DNA from: an uncultured Lactococcus sp.
GTDB lineage: Bacteria > Bacillota > Bacilli > Lactobacillales > Streptococcaceae
Direction: 5' to 3'
Assembly (NCBI RefSeq): GCF_934191625.1
Contig: NZ_CAKPUG010000002.1
Span: forward strand, 248,001 to 312,000
DNA: 64,000 nt
Positions 16,316 through 25,268 of the stretch are shown in pieces (the first letter of the stretch is position 1; each line of letters opens with the position of its first letter). The notes under the pieces are model-generated. The model did not search any database, was not told the DNA's origin, and was given only the letters and a program-made list of their open reading frames with translations. Position numbers and translations under genes: made by a program.

Positions 16316-16990
16316 TTATTTCACCTCTTTCTTTCCAAATTTGCGCAGCAATTTTCTGTCATACATGACAAACTGGATAGCGGTCACAAGGAATGCAAGG
16401 ACAGCCATGATAATACTCGCCACAGCTACATCTACAGCAGAAACATCATAATTAAAACTTGACATAGTAGAAGTGATCAAGAGAACGCCGGCACTCCCTG
16501 CAAAGAGATTTTGCCCAAAGAAGTTACCATAGTTTTCAGCTGCAGCAGAAATTGCTTTAATATCATCATCTTCAGACTCCACATCACCAAATTTACTTAC
16601 TGCAGCAGCTTTGGCCATCGGCTGAATGAGCGGTCTTACAAACTGTGGATGCCCACTAATACGAATAGACATTGCGCCGGCAATAAAACGTATAAAAACA
16701 TATACAAGAGCAATACGGCCAGTCGTAAGTGACTGGATACGGCCAATAAGATCTACTGCACGTTGGCGAAGACCATTACGCTCCAAAACACCAATAACGG
16801 GAAGAGTCAAAACAAAAAGCGAAACCATACGGTTATCGACAAAAGATTGACCTAAAATAGTTAGAATCTCTTGAATGCTCAAACCTGCAACCAGTCCTGT
16901 AGAGATCCCAGCGACAACAACAACAAATAAGGTCTCTATCTTGAAAACAAAACCAATCAAGACAATCAAGACACCTATGAGTTTAATCAT
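16316..16990 (-). CDS. DUF969 integral membrane protein
   Basis: 224 aa with about six hydrophobic segments, first gene of the four-gene operon, ending three bases before the DUF979 start. Conserved blocks include LPVIGVLERNGLRQRA near 62, IRISGHPQFVRPLIQPMA near 114 and AENYGNFFGQNLFAGSAG near 151. Its function is unknown; the strict pairing with DUF979 suggests two halves of one transporter that feeds the pyroglutamyl peptidase encoded next. Confidence 0.82.
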   Translation of the reverse strand: MIKLIGVLIVLIGFVFKIETLFVVVVAGISTGLVAGLSIQEILTILGQSFVDNRMVSLFVLTLPVIGVLERNGLRQRAVDLIGRIQSLTTGRIALVYVFIRFIAGAMSIRISGHPQFVRPLIQPMAKAAAVSKFGDVESEDDDIKAISAAAENYGNFFGQNLFAGSAGVLLITSTMSSFNYDVSAVDVAVASIIMAVLAFLVTAIQFVMYDRKLLRKFGKKEVK

Positions 16991-17090
16991 AAAATAATTC
17001 CTCCTAGAATATATATATCAGACAATTATACACTATTTGTCTTTTATGCACAATTTATAATTGGTTAATATTTTATGTTATTGTCTAAAC

Positions 17091-17121
17091 AAATAGAGAT
17101 AGCTCTTAGCTACCTCTATTT
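17091..17121. terminator. Terminator of ohr
   Basis: Long hairpin AAATAGAG-G/A-TAGCT with AGCTATCTCTATTT around AAG, ending in T. It lies 40 bp after the ohr stop on the minus strand. Confidence 0.75.
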
Positions 17122-17162
17122 ATATTCATCATTGGTTCTTGCTCTACTCGTATTTCTCAGCC

Positions 17163-17576
17163 TTAAAAGATATCAATTGTAACCTCGATATTACCTTTTG
17201 TCGCACGAGAATAAGGGCATGTTTCATGAGCCATTTCCAGCAACTCTTTTGCCTCATCGAAACTCACACCCTCTATATGTCCTACGATATCAACACCTAA
17301 AACAACATCTGGTACTGCTCCTTGACTTAAGTTATAGAGAGATACTGTTACTTTTATAGTTGATTCTCCCTCAACATTTTTCGATTTTTTGACATAATCT
17401 AAAGCACTGTTAAAACAAGCGCTATACCCTGCTGCAAACAATTGTTCTGGATTTGTTGCATCTACAGCTTTACTTCCTGGGGCTGCGATATCTAATTTAA
17501 AGCTATTATCGGGAGAGTGGACCTCACCATTACGCCCACCTGTATTTATCATTTTTGTTGAAAATATTTTTTGCAT
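17163..17576 (-). CDS. ohr: Organic hydroperoxide resistance protein Ohr
   Basis: Thiol peroxidase of the OsmC/Ohr family, 137 aa, reducing organic hydroperoxides. The two redox cysteines are in YSACFNSALDYV near 53 and ETCPYSRATKG near 118, and the Arg of the active site in GGRNGEV near 16. Family N-terminus FSTKMINTGGRNGEVHSPDN is clear. Divergent from a MarR/OhrR-type gene with an inverted repeat between them, the classic ohr/ohrR layout. Confidence 0.93.
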   Translation of the reverse strand: MQKIFSTKMINTGGRNGEVHSPDNSFKLDIAAPGSKAVDATNPEQLFAAGYSACFNSALDYVKKSKNVEGESTIKVTVSLYNLSQGAVPDVVLGVDIVGHIEGVSFDEAKELLEMAHETCPYSRATKGNIEVTIDIF

Positions 17577-17599
17577 TACCTTACCTCTTTTAACTTTTG

Positions 17600-17611
17600 A
17601 TTGTGCACAAT
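17600..17611. promoter_or_regulatory. Candidate OhrR operator between ohr and ohrR
   Basis: Perfect 12-bp palindrome ATTGTGCACAAT lying in the divergent promoter region, 24 bp upstream of ohr. Position and symmetry fit a MarR-dimer site, although the OhrR consensus differs between species. Confidence 0.5.
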
Positions 17612-17636
17612 TTAATTTTACTAAATATAATTGAAT

Positions 17637-17664
17637 TTGACAAATATATGAAATCAGTTATAAT
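17637..17664 (+). promoter_or_regulatory. Promoter of ohrR
   Basis: TTGACA (17637-17642), 16-bp spacer, TATAAT (17659-17664), followed by a strong GGGAGG binding site before the ATG at 17686. Confidence 0.8.
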
Positions 17665-17685
17665 AAAAATATTTGGGAGGACACC

Positions 17686-18117
17686 ATGAGTAATACGATT
17701 TTAAACAAGGAACTTTGTTTTCAACTATACATTGCTTCTAAAGAAATTATAAAACAGTACAAACCGTATTTAAAAAAGTATGATTTAACATATACAAGCT
17801 TTATTGCTTTGCTGGCATTAGAAGATGACATGACTGTGAATGAGTTGGGGGAAGAATTATACTTAGATTCTGGTACCTTAAGTCCTTTATTAAAGAAACT
17901 GGAACAAAAAGGATATCTTGTTCGAAAACGTTCGCGTTCGGATGAGCGAATTGTCAAATTATTTTTAAGTGAAGATGGAAAAAAACTCAAAAAAAAGCTT
18001 CCTGCTATTTCCATACAAGTTGGGCAAGAACTTGCCGGACAATCTGATGAAATTAACTATAATTCTTTGATCACGCAATTAACTCAACTTAATACGATTA
18101 TGAAAAAAATGAAATAA
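17686..18117 (+). CDS. ohrR: MarR-family peroxide-sensing repressor (OhrR-like)
   Basis: 143-aa winged-helix repressor. The N-terminal NKELCFQLYIASKEI carries the single reactive Cys at residue 11 in the position of the OhrR sensor Cys; the winged helix spans about 45-100 (TVNELGEELYLDSGTLSPLLKKLEQKGYLVRKRS with DER wing). Family knowledge: oxidation of this Cys releases the DNA and induces ohr. Divergent to ohr with a palindrome between them. A second Cys for an intersubunit disulfide is absent, so it is the one-Cys type. Confidence 0.9.
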   Translation: MSNTILNKELCFQLYIASKEIIKQYKPYLKKYDLTYTSFIALLALEDDMTVNELGEELYLDSGTLSPLLKKLEQKGYLVRKRSRSDERIVKLFLSEDGKKLKKKLPAISIQVGQELAGQSDEINYNSLITQLTQLNTIMKKMK

Positions 18118-18143
18118 GCTACCTGGTAACCTTATTTCAAAAC

Positions 18144-18171
18144 AAAAAAAGAAGGTGAACCCTTCTTTTTT
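18144..18171. terminator. Bidirectional terminator between ohrR and the DJ-1/PfpI gene
   Basis: AAAAAAGAAGG-TGAA-CCCTTCTTTTTT hairpin flanked by A and T runs; serves both convergent genes and touches the stop codon of the minus-strand one. Confidence 0.8.
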
Positions 18172-18862
18172 ATTGGTTTAATTTACGTAACTCCGCTACA
18201 AGTAATTCCGCTACTTTTTGAGGCGATTGGGGATTTTGTCCTGTAATGATCCGTCCATCTCTTATAGCAAATTCTTTAAAAGCTGAATCTTTTTTGTATC
18301 GCGCACCACGTTGATTTAACTCGGTTTCGGTTAAGAAAGGAACAGCAGTTGTTGTACCATTAAGTTTTTCTTCTTCGTTTGTGAATCCGGTAACGACTTT
18401 ATCCTTTATAAGGTATTGCCCCTCTTCATCTCTCAAGCTCAAAAGTCCAGCTGCACCATGACAAACAGACGTTATAAATCCGCCTGCATAATAAATTTCT
18501 TCAGCGACTTTCATTAACTCTTTATCTTCGGGATAATCCCATAGTACACCATGACCTCCTGTAAAATATATAGCGCCATAATCCTGAGGATTTAAATCCG
18601 TTATTTTTTTCGTGTTAGAAAGAGCAGCTTCCCTAAAATTTCTTTCTGTATACCATTTCCAGTCGATTTCGTTCGCATATTTAAAACTTTCAGGATCAAG
18701 GGGAACATAGCCACCTTTTGGACTTGCAAAGTCAACTTCATAACCTGCAGAGATTATTTCCTCATAAAAATGAGTTGTCTCGCCCAACCAGAGTCCTGTA
18801 GCTCTATTTGTCTTATCATATTTAGGCGTATTTGTTTCTATGATTAATATTTTTTTCGTCAT
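18170..18862 (-). CDS. DJ-1/PfpI family protein (Hsp31-like, glyoxalase III candidate)
   Basis: 230-aa class I glutamine-amidotransferase-like protein. The nucleophile elbow ITSVCHGAAGLL near 134 with Cys followed by His, and an upstream Glu in GLWLGETTHFYEE near 26, match the Hsp31-type glyoxalase III triad. The Gly-rich YFTGGHGVLWD near 99 is typical. Start at 18862 is preceded by GGAAAGGAAAG; the longer frame adds ten residues without a binding site. Last gene of a three-gene stress operon; a role in methylglyoxal or carbonyl detoxification is inference from the family. Confidence 0.85.
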   Translation of the reverse strand: MTKKILIIETNTPKYDKTNRATGLWLGETTHFYEEIISAGYEVDFASPKGGYVPLDPESFKYANEIDWKWYTERNFREAALSNTKKITDLNPQDYGAIYFTGGHGVLWDYPEDKELMKVAEEIYYAGGFITSVCHGAAGLLSLRDEEGQYLIKDKVVTGFTNEEEKLNGTTTAVPFLTETELNQRGARYKKDSAFKEFAIRDGRIITGQNPQSPQKVAELLVAELRKLNQ

Positions 18863-18961
18863 TTTTGTCTTTCCTTTCCAGTTTGGGTTCACTTACACCT
18901 TTTTATAAATCTGAGGAATTCTTATAAAGACTATTGTTCAGTGTTGGATTACTTTATCTAT

Positions 18962-19324
18962 TTATAAGAAAATAATACTAAGTAAAGTTAAGATGGCTAA
19001 ACCACCTTGTTTAAAAATAATGAAGCGGTCGCTCGTGAGGCTCCCATACAGCGCAACTAAAATAATATATACTAAGAAGACACTCAACAATTCAATACCC
19101 GCAGCAGAAACAAACAGCGCATAAAGTATCCCTATACCAATCAAACCATTGTATACACCTTGATTTTTAAACAGTACTTGGACGTTTTTGTTTTGCAAAT
19201 CCTCGCTGGTCATTTTGAACACTCTGGCTGTTGCATCAGAAGTCGTTTTTACCGTTTCTAAATAGGTAATATAAAAGAATTCTATGGCGACCAATACTCC
19301 TAAAATAGTTGTTATGACTGACAT
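18962..19324 (-). CDS. DUF1304 membrane protein
   Basis: 120 aa with four membrane segments; recognised by VLVAIEFFYITYLET near 9 and YNGLIGIGILYALF near 58, typical of DUF1304. Function is unknown. It follows the Abm-domain gene by four bases, so it belongs to the same transcript, and family members are often found near quinone or electrophile stress genes. Confidence 0.8.
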   Translation of the reverse strand: MSVITTILGVLVAIEFFYITYLETVKTTSDATARVFKMTSEDLQNKNVQVLFKNQGVYNGLIGIGILYALFVSAAGIELLSVFLVYIILVALYGSLTSDRFIIFKQGGLAILTLLSIIFL

Positions 19325-19328
19325 AAGC

Positions 19329-19619
19329 TTATTTTTCTCCCTTCTCTACAATTTGTAATTCCGGCTTTTTAACACTATAGTTACTGATATTTTGCGCAAA
19401 AGCTAGCAGCAAAGGATTGGTGTTGTGTTTTTCGATTGCTTCTACGGAAGCCCAGTTTTCAATCATCACAAACTCATTTGTTGAAAGCACTGCTTCGTAT
19501 AAATTATAGCCTAAACACCCTTCTTCTTGTTTGGAAGCAGCGATTAGTTCTTCTGCTTCTTTTAGAAATTCTTCTCTTTTGTCATCTTTGATAAAAAACT
19601 TAGCATTTACAATAATCAA
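19329..19619 (-). CDS. Antibiotic biosynthesis monooxygenase (ABM) domain protein
   Basis: 96-aa ferredoxin-like fold protein of the YgiN/ABM type: VNAKFFIKDDKREEFLKEAEELIAASKQEEGCLGYNLYE with a later NWASVEAIEKH. Such enzymes oxidise quinols or other small electrophiles without cofactor. First gene of the operon with DUF1304 and DJ-1/PfpI genes. Two tandem palindromes upstream (19657-19685) suggest direct control by a TetR- or MarR-type repressor encoded elsewhere. Confidence 0.85.
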   Translation of the reverse strand: MIIVNAKFFIKDDKREEFLKEAEELIAASKQEEGCLGYNLYEAVLSTNEFVMIENWASVEAIEKHNTNPLLLAFAQNISNYSVKKPELQIVEKGEK

Positions 19620-19656
19620 CCTTTATCCTCTTTCTGTGGTTCTTATTTTTACGATA

Positions 19657-19685
19657 ATTGACTCATCAATCATTGACTGGTCAAT
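19657..19685. promoter_or_regulatory. Two tandem operator-like palindromes upstream of the ABM operon
   Basis: Two 14-bp sites, ATTGACTCATCAAT (19657-19670) and ATTGACTGGTCAAT (19672-19685), one base apart, both fitting ATTGACTNNTCAAT. They start 38 bp before the ABM start codon, where a repressor would block transcription. Confidence 0.6.
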
Positions 19686-19865
19686 AATACTCTATTTTGT
19701 AATTTATTTCAAGAATATTGACTTAAACTATCCGACAAAGTTACTAAGACATATCCTTTTTTGCATTAAAATGTTTCTTAAGTTTCACTTATGTATCATT
19801 TAACTAATTTTTAAGTAAATAAGCATACAATTTGTTTTATTAATTTAGACAAAGGAGAATCTCAT

Positions 19866-21338
19866 TTGGATTTTATAAGACGTGCCTGGCTTTTTACTAA
19901 AGCCAAATTATCACGAACCCTTCTACTTATTGTGGCCTTTTCAACTATACTTATTTTTGTTCTTTCTGGTTTGGTTATTCATACAGCTTCTAACCGTTCC
20001 ATCGAAAATGCGAAGAAGAGTGCCGGAGCGACTGTTACACTCTCCATTAATCGTTCTGCAATGATGGAAAATTTTTCTAAGAATGATTCAACAGGGAAAG
20101 CGAATAAGACGGATATGCCTGATATTTCTCAAGCAGATGCTGATAAAATAGCGAAACTTTCTGGAGTAAAATCCTACTCGTATACAAAACAAGCTACAGC
20201 AAATGCCGAAAGCAATATCGAAGCAATCAGTCAATCTGATACCTCCAAAAATAATGATAAACAAGGAGCTGTCTTTATGGCAGGGCCGGAAATGAGCGAA
20301 AGTACTCCCGGTGATTTCAAAATCGTAGGTACAAACGACTTGCTCGCCTCTTCAGAATTTTCGGGTGGGACAAATAAAATAACCTCTGGACGCGCGATTC
20401 AGTCCTCTGATGAAGGAACGAATAATGTTGTCATTGAAGAGAGTTTGGCTAAGCAGAACAACCTCAAAGTAAACTCAACATTTACCCTCAAAGATAGTAA
20501 TGATAAAACTTACAAAATGACTGTTGTAGGACTTTACAAATCAGGTTCAACAGAAAATGATTTGGCCGCAGACTTTAGCTTTATGAACCCAGCCAATCAG
20601 ATATACACTGCCTTGAGTGTACCAAATCAAATCGATGGTAAAACAGGAACACTTGGAAGTGCAATCTTTAATCTGGAAAACCCAGAAGATTCAGAGAAAT
20701 TTGTCAACGAAGCTACCAAGCTTATTGATACAGATAAATTTGAAGTACAGTCTAATGATGCTATTTACCAACAAATGCTACAACCTCTGAACAATATCAG
20801 CAGTTTTTCTAAAAACATTGTTATCCTTGTGACGCTTGCAGGTGCCATCATCCTTGCGCTTATCGTAATGCTCATGGTGCGAGAACGCCGCTTTGAAATT
20901 GGTGTCTTGATGAGCTTAGGCGAGTCAAAAGGAAAAATTGTAGCGCAGTTCTTTACTGAACTGTTTATGATAATGGTCGTTTCTATCGGTATAGCCTCAG
21001 CTACTGGTAACTTTGTGGGCAATGCCGTCGGCCAACAGTTACTTAACCAAGAAACTCAAACCAATCAACCTACTCAAATAAATGGTACTCAAAGACAAGA
21101 AGACGGACCTCAGACAGAAAAAGGAGGTCCTAATGCTCAACCTGGTGGGATGCGTACAGCGATTGGTATGGGACAAAATAACGAACAGCTTAAAGCCATT
21201 AATGAGCTTGAAATTAAAACAAGCCCTCAGCAAATCGCGATTTTAGCAGCTCTTGCACTCTTGATTACGCTTGTGGCTGTTGGTTTAGCAGCTATCGGTA
21301 TTTTACGCTTAAACCCTAAACAAGTATTGACGAATTAA
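19866..21338 (+). CDS. ABC transporter permease (MacB/FtsX type)
   Basis: 490 aa with an N-terminal membrane segment (residues 17-38), a large extracellular domain (about 40-310) and three C-terminal segments, the MacB/FtsX architecture used for exporting peptides or for extracellular mechanotransmission. The region after the third segment (about 390-430) is unusually rich in Gln, Asn, Gly and Pro. Start is TTG, preceded by AAAGGAGAA. The ATPase gene follows by 14 bp. Resembles the streptococcal Vex type, but no second permease is present. Substrate unknown. Confidence 0.85.
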   Translation: MDFIRRAWLFTKAKLSRTLLLIVAFSTILIFVLSGLVIHTASNRSIENAKKSAGATVTLSINRSAMMENFSKNDSTGKANKTDMPDISQADADKIAKLSGVKSYSYTKQATANAESNIEAISQSDTSKNNDKQGAVFMAGPEMSESTPGDFKIVGTNDLLASSEFSGGTNKITSGRAIQSSDEGTNNVVIEESLAKQNNLKVNSTFTLKDSNDKTYKMTVVGLYKSGSTENDLAADFSFMNPANQIYTALSVPNQIDGKTGTLGSAIFNLENPEDSEKFVNEATKLIDTDKFEVQSNDAIYQQMLQPLNNISSFSKNIVILVTLAGAIILALIVMLMVRERRFEIGVLMSLGESKGKIVAQFFTELFMIMVVSIGIASATGNFVGNAVGQQLLNQETQTNQPTQINGTQRQEDGPQTEKGGPNAQPGGMRTAIGMGQNNEQLKAINELEIKTSPQQIAILAALALLITLVAVGLAAIGILRLNPKQVLTN

Positions 21339-21352
21339 AGAAAGAGGACATT

Positions 21353-22024
21353 ATGACAGTATTAAATATCGAAAATTTGACTTACTACTATAAGCATCCA
21401 GAAGATTACCTCTTTCAAGATGTTACAGAAACTTTTGAAGCAGGAATTATGTACAGTATTCTCGGCCAATCTGGAAGTGGAAAAACAACATTCTTATCTC
21501 TTCTAGCAGGATTAGATATGCCCAAGTCTGGACAGATTAAACTGAATGGAGACGAGATAAAAACAAATCAGCTCACCAATTATCGGAAGAACATCGTTTC
21601 TACCATTTTTCAAGCTTATAATTTATTAACCTATATGTCAGCTTTTGAGAACGTAAAAACAGCGCTTAGGATCTCAAAAGTCTCCTTTGACGATGAGAAG
21701 CAAACTATTATTGATAGCTTGGAAAAAGTTGGTTTGACAGAGGACCTAATATACAAGCCTGTAAGTAAACTTTCAGGAGGACAGCAGCAACGTGTGGCTA
21801 TCGCACGCGCCCTCGTTTTAAATCATGATATCATCATTGCGGACGAACCCACAGGAAATCTTGATGAAAATACGACACGACAAATTGTCGAGCTTTTCAA
21901 AAAAATCGCTCATGAAGATCATAAACTTGTAATTATCGTAACTCATGAAACAGAGGTAGCTCAAAACTCTGATGTTGTCTACCAACTTAAAAATAAAAAA
22001 TTTACCAAGTTAGAAACTTTTTGA
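21353..22024 (+). CDS. ABC transporter ATP-binding protein (LolD/MacB type)
   Basis: 223-aa ATPase: Walker A GQSGSGKTT near 38, Q-loop in FQAYNLL, signature [16 protein letters not shown] near 139, Walker B IIIADEPTGNLDE near 163, H-loop VTHE. Partner of the permease encoded immediately upstream. The pair is a complete exporter half; no regulator lies beside it. Confidence 0.92.
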   Translation: MTVLNIENLTYYYKHPEDYLFQDVTETFEAGIMYSILGQSGSGKTTFLSLLAGLDMPKSGQIKLNGDEIKTNQLTNYRKNIVSTIFQAYNLLTYMSAFENVKTALRISKVSFDDEKQTIIDSLEKVGLTEDLIYKPVSKLSGGQQQRVAIARALVLNHDIIIADEPTGNLDENTTRQIVELFKKIAHEDHKLVIIVTHETEVAQNSDVVYQLKNKKFTKLETF

Positions 22025-22037
22025 AAAGGAAGTATAG

Positions 22038-22069
22038 AAAAAAGACTAGATATGGAACTAGTCTTTTTT
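22038..22069. terminator. Bidirectional terminator between ABC genes and the LPxTG gene
   Basis: AAAAAAGACTAG and CTAGTCTTTTTT around an 8-nt loop; serves the plus-strand ABC genes and the convergent minus-strand surface protein gene. Confidence 0.88.
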
Positions 22070-22080
22070 CTTATTACATT

Positions 22081-24054
22081 TTACCTTTTTGTTAAGTATT
22101 TTTTTACTCCAAACAAGGAAAGGGCGACAAGAATGCATACACCTAAGATATAAAGATAAGGTTTTGCATTTTCACCTGTTAGTGGCAGTTTGTTTCTAGC
22201 TTCAAGCGAACTAGAGGTATCGGGATTCTTTTTGACCTTCCATAATATTGTGTTCTTCTCTTTCTTTATGCTGTCACTTGTATTTTCCTGTTTTTCAGTT
22301 ACTATATCCTTTTTCGGTTCTTCATTTTCATTGGACGCTACTGGAACTTTATCCCAGCTAGCATAGAGAGTTTTATCACCCTGTTCCTGCGCTGATATCT
22401 CTTCTATTTTTTTGCCTTTTTGATCTGTCCAGCCTGCAAAAGTATAGCCCTGCTTCGTGGCATTTTCAAAATGACTTACTCCTTGCCCATAATTATATGA
22501 AGCGGGATTTTGCTCTGAATTCTCTCCACCATTCAAAACGTAATTTATTTTGTAAGTATTTACTTGCCAATTGGCATGAAGTGTTTTATCACCTTGTGCA
22601 TCTGTATCTATCTTTGTCACAACGTTGCCTGCCTCATCTGTCCAGCCCATGAAGGAATGACCTACACGTGTGGCATCTTCAAAAGAGGCTACTCCTCTTC
22701 CATAAACATAGGAACTTGGATTTTTCTCATGGTTCTCACCACCATTTAAAACATAGTTAATCTGATGATTATTTGCAGCCCAATTTGCATGAAGTGTTTT
22801 ATCACCTTGTGCATCTGTTGGAATGCTAGTTATACTGTTACCATCTTCATCTGTCCAACCTGTGAAAGTGTAACCTTCGCGTTGTGGTGCTTCAAAATAG
22901 CTTATTCCTTGACCATAACTATATGTTAAAGGATTCGCAGGGTGGTTTGTACCACCATTGAGAACATAAGCAATATTAAATCTTAAGCTATCTGCTTTGA
23001 ACGTTAAAACAGCAGGTTCAGTGTAAATAGGTTCATAGTTTGTTGAACCTGATGGGGTGATTTTTAAGCGGTATAAGTCACCTTCATTTGAAATATCGGA
23101 AGTAAAGTCGAGTGACTTACGAATTGTTTTATCACCAGCTGAGTTTGTTAGGCTTTCAGAAATATCATTAAAGGACAAACCTTTATCTTTACTTACTTGC
23201 CATACCATATCGACTGATATTTCCTGAGGTGCAGATAAATTCACCTCGGATTCAAAATGAACGAGATCTCCCGGGAGAAATTCAAGCTGGTCCTCAGGAT
23301 TCGTTCCTGTTACCTGTCCATCGTATTCATATTGTACTAAGGCTGGGACATTAAAGTTGAAGGAATGCCATTTATTTGGATCTCCATTATATGCTCTTTC
23401 TTGATATAAGGTGAAAGGAATATTTTGTACGAGATTAGGGGCAAGCGCAGCTACATCTCCTAATAAGAAGACCGGTCTTGTTTCAGGTAATGTAGGATCG
23501 TTTTTAAGTGTGCTTAATGGCATGAAACCCGTAGAAGATCCTGTCATGTAGATTTTAATTCCGGTACTACCATTCATTGCTTGGCTCGTATCAAGGCTAG
23601 TGGAAGTATTGTCTATCAGGGGATTAGGAAGTGCCCAGGCTTGGAGAACTTCATCCCAGTTATAAGAGCCAGCTACAGCTGTAGAACCCCCGGAATTCGT
23701 AATACTAAAAGTTGGTGAATCCATATAAGGAATCACATTAACGAGTCGATACTCACTGTTAGGTAGTTTCGTAAATGTAAGAGTCCCCTGATAACGATCA
23801 CCATCAATCGTATTTATACCCGGTGAAGGGATATTAAAAGAGGCTTTAAACAAGCTATTAGCTGCTCCTACCCAAGGGATATGTGTCTGGTAATCAAAAG
23901 TATAAGTTTTGTCCGCCGTGGTAACTGCTCCACCATTGGTAGCAAGTACCTGAACAGGCGACATATTTAAAAGTGTAAATAAGGCTATCGTGACAGATAA
24001 CATAACGACTCTTCGCAAAGATAGTACTTTGTGTAGTATTTGATATTTTTTCAT
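22081..24054 (-). CDS. LPxTG surface protein with three InlB-type B-repeats
   Basis: 657-aa cell-wall protein. Signal peptide at residues 1-38 (ending VQVLATNG); an N-terminal ~330-residue region without a recognised domain; three Listeria/Bacteroides-type repeats (about 358-425, 426-495, 496-565), each with YVLNGG ... GYTF.GWTD ... GDKTLHANW; a charged Lys/Glu-rich spacer; then LPLTGENAK near 625, a hydrophobic stretch and KKYLTKR, a sortase A signal. The repeats are near copies of each other, so recent duplication is likely. Probably an adhesin; ligand unknown. Confidence 0.88.
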   Translation of the reverse strand: MKKYQILHKVLSLRRVVMLSVTIALFTLLNMSPVQVLATNGGAVTTADKTYTFDYQTHIPWVGAANSLFKASFNIPSPGINTIDGDRYQGTLTFTKLPNSEYRLVNVIPYMDSPTFSITNSGGSTAVAGSYNWDEVLQAWALPNPLIDNTSTSLDTSQAMNGSTGIKIYMTGSSTGFMPLSTLKNDPTLPETRPVFLLGDVAALAPNLVQNIPFTLYQERAYNGDPNKWHSFNFNVPALVQYEYDGQVTGTNPEDQLEFLPGDLVHFESEVNLSAPQEISVDMVWQVSKDKGLSFNDISESLTNSAGDKTIRKSLDFTSDISNEGDLYRLKITPSGSTNYEPIYTEPAVLTFKADSLRFNIAYVLNGGTNHPANPLTYSYGQGISYFEAPQREGYTFTGWTDEDGNSITSIPTDAQGDKTLHANWAANNHQINYVLNGGENHEKNPSSYVYGRGVASFEDATRVGHSFMGWTDEAGNVVTKIDTDAQGDKTLHANWQVNTYKINYVLNGGENSEQNPASYNYGQGVSHFENATKQGYTFAGWTDQKGKKIEEISAQEQGDKTLYASWDKVPVASNENEEPKKDIVTEKQENTSDSIKKEKNTILWKVKKNPDTSSSLEARNKLPLTGENAKPYLYILGVCILVALSLFGVKKYLTKR

Positions 24055-24431
24055 TTTTTCACTCCTTATTCTATTTATACGCTAAACTAATCGGATTATT
24101 TTGCCCTCATAGAATTTTCCTTCCTTTTTTATTATCCCTTATATCATTATATTATAATAAGAAAAAAATTAAATCAACATTTTTTCAATGTAATTGTCTA
24201 CACAAAACACTTAGTTAAACTTAGAGAGCTTGCATATTCCTGGCCAATACTGGTTCTCGTATAATATTTATTAGAAAAAATTCGATAAATCGAACCATTA
24301 TTTGCTCTGTTTTTCAATATTTTGATACTTCAAAATAAAATAAAAATGAAAAAAGTTACTGAAATCATTTCTTCAGTAACTACTTTTCCATTCTTAATTA
24401 GTTTGAGCATATGTCTTTTTTTGCCCAACAA
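24055..24431. other. Intergenic region between surface protein gene and rgg
   Basis: AT-rich. It holds a TATAAT-containing region upstream of the surface protein gene (about 24155-24175) and the rgg terminator at 24347-24385. No short ORF encoding an SHP-like pheromone (hydrophobic, about 20 residues) was found. Confidence 0.4.
24347..24385 (-). terminator. Terminator of the Rgg-like gene
   Basis: Minus-strand AGTTACTGAA and TTCAGTAACT around an 8-nt loop, followed by TTTTTTC. Confidence 0.8.
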
Positions 24432-25268
24432 TCATTTTATTTTCTCAAAATTATGTTTAAAAATACCACGTAACTCTAAGGCATCTATTTCTGATAGTAT
24501 CTTTAATGAACGACTGATAAGCTTCATGCCCATATTTTTATCTTCAAATTTATAAATCCAACATCCTTTTACAAAAATAGAACATATCCTCACGTAAGTA
24601 TCAAACACAAGGGTTAGCTTATCTAATTCCTTTATTAGCTTTTCTGAAAATCCCTTTTGCTGTCTTCGAATCATGGAAAGAATGGTCCGAATGACTAGTC
24701 GAATGAGTAGATTTCTAAATTCTGTGATTTCTTTTAAATACTGACTATTTTGAGATAAAATCCTCTCAATCAGATGATATACCAAATCAGGGTTAATTTC
24801 TTCTAGTGTATTCACTAAAATATACATCTCATAACTATGCCAAACTTGATAAGAGCTGAGTTTATTTTCTATATAGTTTATTTCATCCGCTGAAAGACTT
24901 GTATAGCAAGCTTTTGCAGAGAGAGCGATAACTTGGTTTTCTTCCATCTCGTATTTTATATTTTTTTGATAGATTGTCTGTAGCTTCTCGTGATCATTAC
25001 TGAAATAAGCTTTCTCGATTTCTTTAAATTGAGAGAGCCAGTAATCTTCCTCATCATTATTAATCATCAACATATAGGAACGAAAAGTCGTATGCATTTC
25101 TTGTAAAGCAAGATCTAGCTTATCTAAAGAAATCATTGATTTACCATTTTCAAAATAGGACAAGGTTGATTTTGATAAACCTACCCGTTCAAAATCGCTT
25201 AAAAGCAAGTGATGCTGCAGGCGTAATTTTTTAAAAACTTCTCCATATTTTTTATAAATCATAGCCAC
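24432..25268 (-). CDS. Rgg/GadR/MutR-family transcriptional regulator
   Basis: 278 aa. N-terminal Xre-type helix-turn-helix (residues 8-60: FKKLRLQHHLLLSDFERVGLSKSTLSYFENGKS) followed by about 200 residues of helical TPR-like repeats (ALSAKACYTSLSADEI ... EEINPDLVYHLIERIL), the Rgg layout. Members sense short exported peptides (SHP) or act alone on neighbouring genes. No pheromone gene is seen within several hundred bases, so it may be a stand-alone type. Lies between the LPxTG gene and the Spx trio, either of which could be its target; this is inference. Confidence 0.8.
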   Translation of the reverse strand: MAMIYKKYGEVFKKLRLQHHLLLSDFERVGLSKSTLSYFENGKSMISLDKLDLALQEMHTTFRSYMLMINNDEEDYWLSQFKEIEKAYFSNDHEKLQTIYQKNIKYEMEENQVIALSAKACYTSLSADEINYIENKLSSYQVWHSYEMYILVNTLEEINPDLVYHLIERILSQNSQYLKEITEFRNLLIRLVIRTILSMIRRQQKGFSEKLIKELDKLTLVFDTYVRICSIFVKGCWIYKFEDKNMGMKLISRSLKILSEIDALELRGIFKHNFEKIK

